Shown one piece after another: positions 34,296 through 43,002 of a DNA stretch of 64,000 bases; within the stretch, counting starts at the first letter, position 1, and the number at the start of each line of letters is the position of its first letter. The DNA is from Verrucomicrobiales bacterium. Its GTDB lineage: Bacteria > Verrucomicrobiota > Verrucomicrobiia > Verrucomicrobiales > DEV007. The notes beneath the pieces are model-generated. The model worked only from the letters and a program-made list of their open reading frames with translations. It had not been told where the DNA came from and did not search any database. The position numbers and the translations under genes are program-made. The stretch is taken from NCBI GenBank assembly GCA_029940475.1, contig JAPYUT010000001.1, forward strand, positions 2,843-66,842, written 5' to 3'.

Positions 34296-34442
34296 TTAAC
34301 GGGGCTGGACGGCGGGCGGGGATGCGGGTTCCCGGCGTTCATAGATTGTATTGGAATTAAGCAGCCAGATGTAGACCAGGAGCGTGAACAGCGCGGCAAA
34401 CAGGATGATGATGCTCAGCAGGCTGATCAGGTTTTTTATCAC
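34296..34442 (-). CDS. Small single-pass membrane protein downstream of rsmB
   Basis: A 48-residue frame from GTG 34442 encodes one strong hydrophobic helix (LISLLSIIILFAALFTLLVY) and a short Pro-rich tail (REPASPPAVQPR). An AGGGTT sequence 6 nt upstream could serve as ribosome-binding site, and the start lies just after the rsmB stop at 34453. The coding claim rests on composition and position only, and no family is recognised. Confidence 0.45.
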   Translation of the reverse strand: MIKNLISLLSIIILFAALFTLLVYIWLLNSNTIYERREPASPPAVQPR

Positions 34443-34452
34443 GTGCTTAACC

Positions 34453-35718
34453 CTAGTGGAGTTTTCCTTCTCCGGCAAACGGGCCGAGCAGGGCGGCATA
34501 CGCGCCGTCATGCCGGGGGGAGGGCAGCAGCGAGAGCTCCTCAAGTTTTTTCAGTGACGGGAATTGTTCAATAATTCCGGTAACGACCCCGCTGTTTTCC
34601 TCAGGTTCAATACTGCAGGTGCTGTAGACCAGTTTACCGCCGGGTTTGAGCAAAGGCACAACAGCACGCACAAGGCGCGACTGCAGTTCTGCCATCTGTG
34701 CCGGGAACCCGGGCATCAGGCGCCACCTGGCATCAACCCGGCGGCGCAAGACCCCGGTGTTGGAGCAGGGGACGTCTATCAGGACACGGTCGAAGCTCTC
34801 CCTCAACTCTGCCAGCAACGCTCCTTCCCGCAGCAGGTCCAGGGTTGCTACCCTGACGTTGGTAACCGCCAGTCTGCGCAGGTTCTCGCGCAAGCGCTCA
34901 CTGCGCGGGCCGGCAATATCAACAGCTACAATTTCCCCGGTATTTTCCATTGCCGCGGCAAGGATTGCGCTCTTTCCTCCCGGTGCTGCGCAGGCATCCA
35001 GCACGCGTTCACCGGGCTTGGGCGCGAGCAGGCCCGGGGCCAGCGCAGTGGCGGGATCCTGGGCATAGCAACGTCCGCAATCAAGGGCGTCCATGGGCAG
35101 GGTCTCAACCAGGTAAAACCCGGGATGGCCATCGACAGCCTGCGCCCCGCTTTGCTCAATGTCCTGTTTACTCAATCCGCCGCACAGCGGGTTTGAGCGC
35201 ACTGTGAGTGCTGCCGGGGCGGCTGCGTTTGCGGCAATCTCTTCAGCAGGCTTCACCCCGAATTGCTGTTCCCAGCGCGTGTAGATATGCTCAGGCATTG
35301 AATAGCGCTGCGCCGGGGGGAGTGTTTCCGTGAGCGCCAGCAATTCATCCCTTTCGCGAACCGCCCGGCGCAACACCGCGTTGACCATGGCGCGGGCCCG
35401 GGGGCGGGCAAGATCGACCGTCTCGTTGACCGCCGCATGGTCGGGAACACGCATCAGGAGAATCTGGAACAGGCCAATCTCCAGCAGGCGCTGCTCATCA
35501 CTGCCGATCTTGCCTTTGCGCAGCCTGTCGATCCAGGTTCCAAGCAGCGTCAGGTTGCGGATGATGCCCAGGGTAATGTTCTGGACAAACGCGCGGTCGC
35601 GTGATTCAAGTCCGGCCTGCATGCAGCGGCGGTCAATGATGGCATCAATGAACGCGGTGGATTCCTCCCAGTCACGCAGGATGGCAGCGCATGTGCGCCG
35701 GGTTTGCTTGCTGGACAT
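34453..35718 (-). CDS. rsmB: 16S rRNA (cytosine-967-C5)-methyltransferase
   Basis: The 421-residue protein has a NusB-like N-terminal domain (ILRDWEESTAFIDAIID through RARAMVNAVLRRAV) and a Rossmann methyltransferase domain. SAM-binding and catalytic motifs are GERVLDACAAPGGKSAILA, VDIAGPRSERLRENLRRL, VLIDVPCSNTGVLRRRVD (Cys in PC) and KLVYSTCSIEPEENSGVV (catalytic Cys in TC). It modifies C967 of 16S rRNA. The gene is read leftward from ATG 35718; fmt and def, its usual E. coli neighbours, are absent. Confidence 0.9.
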   Translation of the reverse strand: MSSKQTRRTCAAILRDWEESTAFIDAIIDRRCMQAGLESRDRAFVQNITLGIIRNLTLLGTWIDRLRKGKIGSDEQRLLEIGLFQILLMRVPDHAAVNETVDLARPRARAMVNAVLRRAVRERDELLALTETLPPAQRYSMPEHIYTRWEQQFGVKPAEEIAANAAAPAALTVRSNPLCGGLSKQDIEQSGAQAVDGHPGFYLVETLPMDALDCGRCYAQDPATALAPGLLAPKPGERVLDACAAPGGKSAILAAAMENTGEIVAVDIAGPRSERLRENLRRLAVTNVRVATLDLLREGALLAELRESFDRVLIDVPCSNTGVLRRRVDARWRLMPGFPAQMAELQSRLVRAVVPLLKPGGKLVYSTCSIEPEENSGVVTGIIEQFPSLKKLEELSLLPSPRHDGAYAALLGPFAGEGKLH

Positions 35719-35772
35719 TGCTTAATTATAAATGACCCGCTGTAAGCGGGGTAAACCGGGGAGGAAGGAGGT

Positions 35773-37080
35773 TCAGGCCGATGATCCCCTGCCGATACCG
35801 TTGTAGCTGAATCCGATCTTGCGCATGGTTTCCGGGTTCAGCAGGTTGCGACCGTCGAATATCAGCGGTGTGGCCATCTTGCTTTTAACCACTTCGAAGT
35901 CGACTGCGGCGAACTCCGGCCAGTCAGTGGCGATGACCAGGGCCTCCGCGCCTTCCGTTGCGGCGAGTGCCGAGTCGGCATAACCGAGTTTGTCCCCGAC
36001 CGGGTGCAGGCGGGCGTTGGCCATTCCCTTTGGGTCATATGCAGTGACTTCCGCATTCTCGGCGATGAGCTTCTCGGCGAGCTTGATGGCAACAGATTCG
36101 CGGGTGTCATCGGTGTCGGGTTTAAAGGTCAGCCCCCAGAGTGCAATTTTCTTTTCCTGCAGAACCCATAGTTTCTCGCGGATCAAGTCAACGAACCGGT
36201 CGAGTTGCCGGCGGTTAATGACCTCGACCTCCTTAAGCAGGTTGAAGGGCACCCCCAGTTGTTCACTGATGGCAATGAATGCCGCGACATCTTTCGGGAA
36301 ACATGAACCACCGTAGCCGATGCCTGCATTGAGGAAGTGAGGCCCGATACGCTTGTCACTGCCGATGCCCTCCGCGACCTTGTCAACATCGGCTCCGCTC
36401 CGTTCGCAGATTGAGGCAATGGCGTTGATATAGGATATTTTCAGGGCGAGAAAGGAGTTTGCGGCATGCTTGATGAGCTCCGCGCTGTTGATGTCGGTAA
36501 CCAGGACCGGGGCACTGAATGGCTCATAGAGTTCTTGCATGTAGCCCAGGGCCCGGTCGCTGCTTGCCCCGATCACGATACGGTCGGGATTCATCAGGTC
36601 GTCAACGGCGCATCCCTCGCGCAGGAATTCAGGATTACTGACAATGTCGAATTCGACACCTTCCTTGGCATAACGCCGAACCGTGTCAGCGACCTTTTCC
36701 CCCGTCTTTACCGGCACAGTGCTCTTGTCGACAATCACCCGGTAGTCCTTGAGGACGGCGGCAATCTCCCTTGCAACCTTCTCTATGAAGCTCAGGTCCA
36801 CGCTGCCGTCAGGCTGTGGCGGGGTGGGGACGGCGATGAAGACGATATCACCGTGATCCACGCCCTCCTCAGTACTGGTGGTGAAACGCAGGCGGCCGGA
36901 CTTGACATTGCGTTCTACAATTTGCTCAAGTCCCGGTTCATAGATCGGGATGCGGCCGGCAAGCAGAGACGCGATCTTTGCCGGGTCGTTATCAACGCAG
37001 GTCACCTGGTGCCCGTTTTCAGCAAAGCAGGCGCCGGTAGTGAGGCCGACGTAACCGGATCCGATAATGGAAACCTTCAT
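35773..37080 (-). CDS. ugd: UDP-glucose 6-dehydrogenase
   Basis: This 435-residue enzyme oxidises UDP-glucose to UDP-glucuronate with two NAD+. The N-terminal Rossmann motif is MKVSIIGSGYVGLTTGACFA. Further conserved elements are FIAVPTPPQPDGSVDLSF, STVPVKTGEKV, NPEFLREGCAVDDLMNPDRIVIG, KHAANSFLALKISYINAIA, the catalytic Cys segment GIGYGGSCFPKDVAAF, and LWGLTFKPDTDDTRES. UDP-glucuronate feeds LPS and exopolysaccharide synthesis, in keeping with lptD and lpxA nearby. It appears monocistronic. Confidence 0.94.
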   Translation of the reverse strand: MKVSIIGSGYVGLTTGACFAENGHQVTCVDNDPAKIASLLAGRIPIYEPGLEQIVERNVKSGRLRFTTSTEEGVDHGDIVFIAVPTPPQPDGSVDLSFIEKVAREIAAVLKDYRVIVDKSTVPVKTGEKVADTVRRYAKEGVEFDIVSNPEFLREGCAVDDLMNPDRIVIGASSDRALGYMQELYEPFSAPVLVTDINSAELIKHAANSFLALKISYINAIASICERSGADVDKVAEGIGSDKRIGPHFLNAGIGYGGSCFPKDVAAFIAISEQLGVPFNLLKEVEVINRRQLDRFVDLIREKLWVLQEKKIALWGLTFKPDTDDTRESVAIKLAEKLIAENAEVTAYDPKGMANARLHPVGDKLGYADSALAATEGAEALVIATDWPEFAAVDFEVVKSKMATPLIFDGRNLLNPETMRKIGFSYNGIGRGSSA

Positions 37081-37197
37081 TGGTGAAAAATTGTATTGCG
37101 GTGCAGGGTCATTGAAGGCGGGCAGCGATTCACCAAGTTAAAGGAACTGGTATTCAGCGTGAAAATACGATCAGACACGCGCGGGAATGGTCTTGGA

Positions 37198-39558
37198 TTA
37201 ATGGGAAGGTGTAAGACCGACGGGAATACTGAGAGAAGGAAGATCCTTAAGAGTGAGCGTCAGGACAATTCCAAATTCATCACTGCCCGAGCGATGATCG
37301 GCGATCAGCGCCCCGAGGCCCGCCGTCCAGCTGTTCAGGTCGTAATGCACGGTATACTGCTGATACTCGAGGGTGCCATCGTCAAACTCGTAGCGTTGAC
37401 GGGCACTGAGTCCCCATCTGTCACTGAGACGGTAATAGGCACGGAAGTCGAGCAGGTTGGAGTTTTCAAACAGCGGGTGATCCTGCAGATACCGGTGACT
37501 GACTATAAACTCAAATTTGTCAGTGGGCATGAAGGCAAGATGGGTATTGTGCTCGGTGTAATCAAAGGGTTCATCAGCAAATATGGGCAGTCCAACCTCG
37601 TGACTCAGCGACACCCAGTGCACAGGTTTAAAGGTGACAGAATTGTAGACATTGGAGAAGTCACGGTCATACTCGGGATCCTTGAGGTAGGCATCAAAAT
37701 AAGTGTTTAGCTCAAGCCATGTGTGGGCAGCGCCATCACGCCTGGTCTGGAACCGTTGAGAGATCCCGGGACGAATGATGTTCCAGTCGGTAATGCTGTC
37801 AGTGGCAGTGAAGTGGGCAAGGTCAATTGGGCGCAGCCTGGTGCTCGGGATGAGACGGTCAATTTTCCCGATGTCGGAGTTGAGTTCCTCAGAGGCGACG
37901 AAGGAATAGTTCACGTAGGGCTGGACGATGTGCCTGATACCTTTTATTCCAAGCCCGGGCAGGTTGAAATTGGCGTAGTCTCTTGAAACCTTGAATGAGG
38001 TGTCCAGGCCCAGGTGGACTGCAGTGCGGGTGTCGGATTCACTGCCGCCCTCAACATTGGTGTAGGAGGTGGCCCGGAAACCGGCGCGCGGATTGACATT
38101 CAGCCAGCCGAAGTATTTCCGGGGTGAGGATAGCTGGTGATAGCTATCAAGTCGCGTGAAGCCGGGTTCATCGTTGGTAAGTGTTTTCAGCTGCCCGAGC
38201 ATGCTTTCCGCTTCAACCAGGCTGAGTTCGCGAATACGCCGGGGTTGTCCGTCCGGCAATCCGGCAACCCTGGCCTCGAGTTTATCGATTTCTGCCAGCA
38301 TGCGCTCGCGTTCAATGGCACCGAGTTTTTCCCTGTAGATTCCGGCACTGGTTGCACCGGTATAGAACAGCCCGGTTTTGCCAATCGGCTGGGTGGTGAA
38401 ATCCAGTGCCAGTTCCGGCAGGTGGGTGGTAGTGCGGTAGAAATCGTTTGCCCGGAAGCGGGCCCACAGGCTTGCGCTGCCGCGCGGGAAGATCTTTTGC
38501 AGGCTGATCAGGTTGTCCGGCTGCGGGTTGATACGGTATTCGTCCGGGAAGAAATCCTCGTAGAAGAATGCGTCGCTGATCTTGTTGATGTCGAAGTCAA
38601 GAAACAGGGTGTTGTCCTCGGGACCGGGCAGGTAAATGCGGTGCTGGAGGTTAAGCCGGTAACGGTCGGGGTCGATTTGCGTCTTGCGGCGACGCTTGTT
38701 GTGGGTTTCGGACGGGTCATTGTCGTTGGCATAGTAGACCTTGAGGTTTCCGAAGTGCTTGTTTTCACGTTCACTGATCAGCTTCAGGTCGACACCTCCC
38801 GCAACACCCCGGGTGGACCTGAGATCAAGGTGGTAGGTGGCGAGGGTGTGCTCGCCGAGCATCATCCCATAGCGGTTGAGCAGGAAGGCTCCCCAGTTAC
38901 TGCGGAAACCGGGAACAAAGTGATAGCCCTGCTCGGCATCCAGGGGTTGTGAGAGATACGGCAGCCAGAAAACCGGGGTATTGCCGGCGTAAACTGTCAT
39001 GTTCCTGAAAATGATGCGTTGCTGGTGCCTCGGGCGATCGAGCCCGATGATGTCTATTTTCTTGGCCTTGATCCTGTAGTTTGGAGTGGCGCTGTCATGC
39101 GTGGTGAACACCGATGATGTCATCGATATATTGTCCATTTGCTTGAGTTGCGTGTCGAAGGAGTCTGATTCGTAGAAGAGTGGAGCCTTGCCACTCTTCA
39201 GGTGGTTTGCGGTGATCTTGCCGGTATTGATGTTGTAGATGACCGCGTTGCCCTTGTAGGCCAGATTGCCCTTGTAGATGGAGACCTCATTCTCGGCGTG
39301 AATATCGCCACTTGAGATATGATATTCGGCTTTACCCGCCAGGATTTCGGTATCGCCGTAGTTAATGTGGACATTGCCCCTGGCGGTGGCGATCCCGGAA
39401 TCGTGATCGTAGTCCGTTTCATCGCTATCAATATTGATTGTCTCACCCGGTTTTACCCCGATTGGCTCCACCTGAGCCTGGGTGGCAGCTACCGCGTGGA
39501 AATAAAAAGCACAAACTATTGATAGTAAGCGCATTAAGCGATATTTGGATTTAATCAC
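37198..39558 (-). CDS. lptD: LPS-assembly outer-membrane protein LptD
   Basis: The 786-residue protein has a signal sequence (about residues 9-29, MRLLSIVCAFYFHAVAATQA). An OstA/LptA-like beta-jellyroll follows (INIDSDETDYDHDSGIATARGNV, FT motif repeats to ~residue 180). The segment IIFRNMTVYAGNTPVFWLPYLSQPLD leads into the C-terminal beta-barrel, as in LptD. LptD inserts lipopolysaccharide into the outer leaflet. Start is GTG 39558 or ATG 39534; neither has a visible ribosome-binding site. The upstream ~200 bp is strongly AT-rich. lpxA lies upstream on the same strand, so lipid A synthesis and LPS export genes are neighbours. Confidence 0.88.
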   Translation of the reverse strand: MIKSKYRLMRLLSIVCAFYFHAVAATQAQVEPIGVKPGETINIDSDETDYDHDSGIATARGNVHINYGDTEILAGKAEYHISSGDIHAENEVSIYKGNLAYKGNAVIYNINTGKITANHLKSGKAPLFYESDSFDTQLKQMDNISMTSSVFTTHDSATPNYRIKAKKIDIIGLDRPRHQQRIIFRNMTVYAGNTPVFWLPYLSQPLDAEQGYHFVPGFRSNWGAFLLNRYGMMLGEHTLATYHLDLRSTRGVAGGVDLKLISERENKHFGNLKVYYANDNDPSETHNKRRRKTQIDPDRYRLNLQHRIYLPGPEDNTLFLDFDINKISDAFFYEDFFPDEYRINPQPDNLISLQKIFPRGSASLWARFRANDFYRTTTHLPELALDFTTQPIGKTGLFYTGATSAGIYREKLGAIERERMLAEIDKLEARVAGLPDGQPRRIRELSLVEAESMLGQLKTLTNDEPGFTRLDSYHQLSSPRKYFGWLNVNPRAGFRATSYTNVEGGSESDTRTAVHLGLDTSFKVSRDYANFNLPGLGIKGIRHIVQPYVNYSFVASEELNSDIGKIDRLIPSTRLRPIDLAHFTATDSITDWNIIRPGISQRFQTRRDGAAHTWLELNTYFDAYLKDPEYDRDFSNVYNSVTFKPVHWVSLSHEVGLPIFADEPFDYTEHNTHLAFMPTDKFEFIVSHRYLQDHPLFENSNLLDFRAYYRLSDRWGLSARQRYEFDDGTLEYQQYTVHYDLNSWTAGLGALIADHRSGSDEFGIVLTLTLKDLPSLSIPVGLTPSH

Positions 39559-39764
39559 TAAACGTAAAATGACCGCAAAGATTCAATGTAAACTAGACGA
39601 ATTTGTGCCTAGAGTAAAACTAATTGGAATTTTACTTTTATTTCCTGTAAATCCTTTAAATTATAATAAATATAGGCTAAAAATCCTGATTTCATGGCCA
39701 TCAAACTGCTTGATGATCACTGTTTTTCCCCTCATTGCAGGGGGTTGCGGGCTCTGGAGTTGCT
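39559..39764 (-). promoter_or_regulatory. AT-rich lptD upstream region with a TATAAT box
   Basis: The spacer between lpxA and lptD is far more AT-rich than the surroundings, especially 39590-39690. On the minus strand TATAAT occurs at 39665-39660, about 100 nt before lptD. The -35 region is poor (TCAGGA). It probably holds the lptD promoter, but I cannot define it further. Confidence 0.35.
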
Positions 39765-40556
39765 TTAACCGGATTTCGGAAAACAAACCCCTTTACGGCT
39801 TGGGTTTCCAAGGGCCTGAAGAAAGAGCCGGGCACAGGGTCCCCACTCTTCATTCTGCAGTTCTGCAACAGCCGCACGCAGTGGCAATTTTCCACGGAAG
39901 GCACCGCGATAGGCGTGTTTGAGCTCGGCACGGGTTTCAGCGCTCAGCCCGGCACGGCGCAACCCGATGACATTAAGCCCCACCAGGCGGTTGAGGCTGC
40001 TGGCAACGCAGTAAGGCGGTATGTCCTTGCTGATGGCACTGTTGCCCTGCGTCATGCACAGCTCACCGAGATGAATGAACTGGTGGAATCCGGACCCGCC
40101 GCCGAGGAAGGTTTTGTCGCCAACACTCACATGTCCGGCCAGCAGACAGTTATTGGCGATAATGTTGTCATTGCCGATTGTCACGTCATGGCCCAGGTGA
40201 CTTCCTGCCATGAGGAAGTTGTCATTACCGATACTTGTCCATCCCTGCTCGGAGGCGCTGCGGTGAATGGTGACGTGTTCGCGCAGGTTGTTGTTGCTGC
40301 CGATGCGCACGCCGCTCTCGCACTTGTTATCGAAGTCGAGGTCCTGTGGATCTCCTCCAATGACGGCTGCGTGGCCGATGCAGCTGCCCGGTCCAACCTC
40401 GACCTTGCCGCACAGCTGGGCATGTGCCGCGATCCTGCACCCGGTGCCGATCCTGGCGGTTGCTGAGATAATCGCGTAGGCACCGATTTCAACTCCATCA
40501 TCCAGCTCGGCACCCTTTTCAATGATGGCGGTGTCGTGAATCATGGGCATCCGCAT
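39765..40556 (-). CDS. lpxA: Acyl-ACP--UDP-N-acetylglucosamine O-acyltransferase
   Basis: LpxA adds the first acyl chain to UDP-GlcNAc in lipid A synthesis. The 263-residue protein consists of hexapeptide repeats of a left-handed beta-helix (IGAYAIISATARIGTG, IGHAAVIGG, IGNDNIIANNCLLAGHVSVGD). The family motifs GGDPQDLDF, SNNNLREHVTIHRS and MAGSHLGHDVTIG hold the catalytic His in GSHLGH. C-terminal helices (VGLNVIGLRRAGLSAETRAEL) are typical. The usual lpxD-fabZ-lpxB neighbours are missing. The polyprenyl synthase gene starts upstream on the same strand, 17 nt from this gene. Confidence 0.93.
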   Translation of the reverse strand: MRMPMIHDTAIIEKGAELDDGVEIGAYAIISATARIGTGCRIAAHAQLCGKVEVGPGSCIGHAAVIGGDPQDLDFDNKCESGVRIGSNNNLREHVTIHRSASEQGWTSIGNDNFLMAGSHLGHDVTIGNDNIIANNCLLAGHVSVGDKTFLGGGSGFHQFIHLGELCMTQGNSAISKDIPPYCVASSLNRLVGLNVIGLRRAGLSAETRAELKHAYRGAFRGKLPLRAAVAELQNEEWGPCARLFLQALGNPSRKGVCFPKSG

Positions 40557-40573
40557 TACCAGCGGCAGGCATT

Positions 40574-41605
40574 CTAGCTCAGGCAGGTATCAAGAAGGGA
40601 GTCCAGGTATTGGGTAACCTGTATGAGGGCCGAGCAATATGGGCTTTCCGGGAGATCATCGAGGTGCTGGATTGCCTGGGCCAGGATCTCTTTGCCGGTT
40701 TCAGTGGCCTGCTCAATTGACCCGTCGTAATCGGCAATACCGGCAAGGGTGGTAACGTCAATGGGTTCCATGAGCAGCAGGTGCTTGTTGAGTTTCTCGC
40801 GCTGGGATTTGGTGGCCGAGGCAATGAGGTTGAGCACGGGGAGGGTCAGCTTACCCTTGGCAAGATCGGTGCGCAGCGTCTTTCCGGCGAGTTCCTCCTT
40901 GCCGACAAGGTCAAGGCAGTCGTCGTAGATCTGGTAGGCAATGCCGACTTTCATCCCGAAGTTTCGCAGGTTTGCCTGTGTTTGCTCATCCGCTCCCGCG
41001 ATGCGTGCACCGAGCTCGGTGGCTGTGGCAAACAGTGAACCGGTTTTCATCTCGATCATCCGGAAATATTCCCCGCGGGTGAGGTTGAGGTCGAATCTCC
41101 TCTGAGTCTGCAGGATCTCGCCTTGACAAACTGCAGCCGCGGCGGTCGCTACGCGCTGGCTTATGGCGTTATCCTCGAACCCTGCTGCCATTTCAAGGGC
41201 CCTGGCAAACAGGCAATCACCGAGCAATACACTGAGCGTTGCCCCCCACTTGGCACTGACCGTTGGCATATCACGCCGCAACTCGGCACCGTCTATGATA
41301 TCGTCATGGACGAGGGAGGCAAGGTGAACGAGTTCGATCACGGTGCCGATTTTGATTTGCCCCTGGCCGATCTTGCCGCAGGCCCCGCCGGCAAGAATTG
41401 CAAGGGCGGGACGAATCCGTTTACCGCTGATTTCACAGACGTAACTGATATAACCCTCCACGCCCGGGTCAAAGGCGCGTGCCTGTCGGCGAATGAACTC
41501 ATCGACTTCAGATAATCTTTCGGAGATGAGCTCGAATGGCAGCAGGAGATCCTCTGGAAGAATCCCGGCATCGTTGCTTTTGGGTTTCGTATTATCTTGG
41601 TTCAC
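40574..41605 (-). CDS. ispB: All-trans polyprenyl diphosphate synthase
   Basis: This isoprenyl transferase builds long-chain polyprenyl diphosphates, for example the menaquinone or ubiquinone side chain. The first Asp-rich motif is LVHDDIIDGAELRRDMP and the second is YDDCLDLVGKEELAGKTLRTDLAKG; the early GKRIRPALAIL motif is also present. Small residues before the first motif suggest a long product, but chain length is not predictable. The frame extends to GTG 41644, but that codon falls inside a perfect palindrome, so GTG 41605 (VNQDNTK) is preferred. There is no clear Shine-Dalgarno. The symbol is by analogy with octaprenyl diphosphate synthase. Confidence 0.85.
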   Translation of the reverse strand: MNQDNTKPKSNDAGILPEDLLLPFELISERLSEVDEFIRRQARAFDPGVEGYISYVCEISGKRIRPALAILAGGACGKIGQGQIKIGTVIELVHLASLVHDDIIDGAELRRDMPTVSAKWGATLSVLLGDCLFARALEMAAGFEDNAISQRVATAAAAVCQGEILQTQRRFDLNLTRGEYFRMIEMKTGSLFATATELGARIAGADEQTQANLRNFGMKVGIAYQIYDDCLDLVGKEELAGKTLRTDLAKGKLTLPVLNLIASATKSQREKLNKHLLLMEPIDVTTLAGIADYDGSIEQATETGKEILAQAIQHLDDLPESPYCSALIQVTQYLDSLLDTCLS

Positions 41606-41626
41606 CGTTCTGTAAACGAGGATCAG

Positions 41627-41656
41627 CCTTGTGAAAGATTTCACAAGGATTTTTTT
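41627..41656 (+). promoter_or_regulatory. Perfect palindrome: CRP-box-like site or T-tailed terminator hairpin
   Basis: CCTTGTGAAA-GA-TTTCACAAGG (41627-41648) is a perfect 10-bp inverted repeat. Its core is TGTGA-N6-TCACA, the exact CRP/FNR-family consensus. Seven T residues follow (41650-41656), so as RNA on the plus strand it would also be a textbook intrinsic terminator (8-bp stem, 6-nt loop). It lies between divergent genes, which favours an operator; no plus-strand gene ends here. Confidence 0.55.
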
Positions 41657-41750
41657 ATGAGTAGCTTATTCCTTCAGCTCATTGCCGGTGAAGCTGCTGG
41701 AGAAGAAAAGCGTTTGTCAAAACTCGTAATTTCCGGGACGATAATAGGGT

Positions 41751-42050
41751 ATGAGTTTTGATTCTGCCGCCGCAATGCTTCAATCCATAGAGGAGGACAG
41801 CCTGCCTCCACCGGATATCTCCGGGGAATTACGTTCCCTCTGGCTGGCAAGGAAAGGTGACTGGCATGCTGCCCATGATATTGTCAGTAACGTGGATACG
41901 GCGATGGGTTCGTGGATCCACGCCCACCTGCATGTGTTGGAAGGGGACCTGGGTAATGCCGCTTACTGGTATCGTAAGGCCGGGAAATCACCGCGGCCGC
42001 CGGAGCAGTCTGATGAGGAGTGGATTGAACTTGTGGAGAAAAACCTGTAA
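41751..42050 (+). CDS. Small conserved-looking protein of unknown function
   Basis: This 99-residue acidic protein has the pattern LWLARKGDWHAAHDIVSNVDTA, then HAHLHVLEGDLGNAAYWYRKAGK, which resembles a pair of TPR-like helices. No signal peptide or membrane segment is seen, so it is probably cytoplasmic. GATAAT lies 6 nt before the ATG and there is no Shine-Dalgarno, so transcription may start at or near the ATG. It heads a run of four plus-strand genes that includes a lipid kinase and a glycosyltransferase. Function is not recognised. Confidence 0.65.
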   Translation: MSFDSAAAMLQSIEEDSLPPPDISGELRSLWLARKGDWHAAHDIVSNVDTAMGSWIHAHLHVLEGDLGNAAYWYRKAGKSPRPPEQSDEEWIELVEKNL

Positions 42051-42104
42051 AGGGTGTCAGCAATTAGTTGCCCGGCGCAATCGTGACAGGGTGACAGCGA
42101 TAAT

Positions 42105-43001
42105 ATGGACAAGGTTCCGGTTATACTGAATCCCTCGGCACACAGCGAGAAGGGAAAGAATTCAGCGACCGAGATCCGTGCGATGTCCGGACGCATCGAG
42201 CTCATCGAGACCAGTGATATCAGGGAAGTAAAGGAAATAGCCCGTGATATTGCGAGGCGTGGCGGCCCGGCTCTGGCTGTAGCAGGGGGCGATGGCACGA
42301 TCAATGCCGTTATTTCCGGCTTGGCAGGTTCTGAAACCTCGCTTGGGATTTTCCCTATCGGCACGATGAACTTGTTCGCCCGTGAATTGAAGCTTCCCAA
42401 AAAAAACCTGCACGGATGCTGGCAGGTGATTGAAGCGGGAGTGACAAGGAAGGTGGATTTATTCGGCGTCAACGACGGAATTTTTGTCCAGGTTGCAGGC
42501 GTTGGGATGGATGCAAGGATTATCGAGAAAACCACCTGGGAGAGTAAGAAAAAATATGGAGTGTTGAGTTACCTGATGTCAGCACTCTCTGTTGCCGGCA
42601 GTGAGGCGCCGCGACTGCGGGTGATTCCGGAGGGCAGTGAACCGTTGGAAGGGGCCTTTGTCCTGATCGGTAACGGCGCGCTTTATGGCCGGGCGTTCAA
42701 GATGTTTCGCAACGCGTCAAATGATGACGGAATGCTTGAGGTACTGGTGTTTGAGAAACAGAGTCGAATTGATGTAATCCGTTACCTGTTGGCAGTAACC
42801 ATGGGCCGCGTGGAGAAGGCCAGTGGAGTCTCCTATGTGCGTGCCCGGGCTCTTCGCGTTGAAAGTGACAGCGAGGTGCCGGTGCAGGTGGACGGTGAAC
42901 TCGCCGGCCATACCCCGGTTGAGTTTTTTGCTCTCGATCACGGCCTTAATGTGTTTGTTCCCGCCGGGCAGGCGTCCAGAGGGACTGGAAGTTCGGTGTA
43001 A
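42105..43001 (+). CDS. Diacylglycerol kinase-family lipid kinase (YegS/DgkB-like)
   Basis: The 298-residue protein has the DAGK catalytic fold: VILNPSAHSEKGKN at the N-terminus, the nucleotide-binding AVAGGDGTINAVISGL near residue 60, and LGIFPIGTMNLFARELKLP. C-terminal features are GNGALYGRAFKMFRNASNDDGMLEV and VQVDGELAGHTPVEF. Such enzymes phosphorylate diacylglycerol, sphingoid or related lipids using ATP. It ends 2 nt before the glycosyltransferase start (43003), suggesting coupled expression. The lipid substrate is unknown. Confidence 0.87.
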   Translation: MDKVPVILNPSAHSEKGKNSATEIRAMSGRIELIETSDIREVKEIARDIARRGGPALAVAGGDGTINAVISGLAGSETSLGIFPIGTMNLFARELKLPKKNLHGCWQVIEAGVTRKVDLFGVNDGIFVQVAGVGMDARIIEKTTWESKKKYGVLSYLMSALSVAGSEAPRLRVIPEGSEPLEGAFVLIGNGALYGRAFKMFRNASNDDGMLEVLVFEKQSRIDVIRYLLAVTMGRVEKASGVSYVRARALRVESDSEVPVQVDGELAGHTPVEFFALDHGLNVFVPAGQASRGTGSSV

Positions 43002-43002
43002 A

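Noticed and set aside
38137-38952. A 271-codon plus-strand ORF inside lptD
   Set aside because: It lies wholly antisense to a well-supported lptD and has no family motifs. High-GC wobble positions often open such frames.
42099-42104. GATAAT directly before the lipid-kinase ATG as a -10 box
   Set aside because: Transcription would start inside the gene, and the start codon fits the family N-terminus, so this is probably chance.
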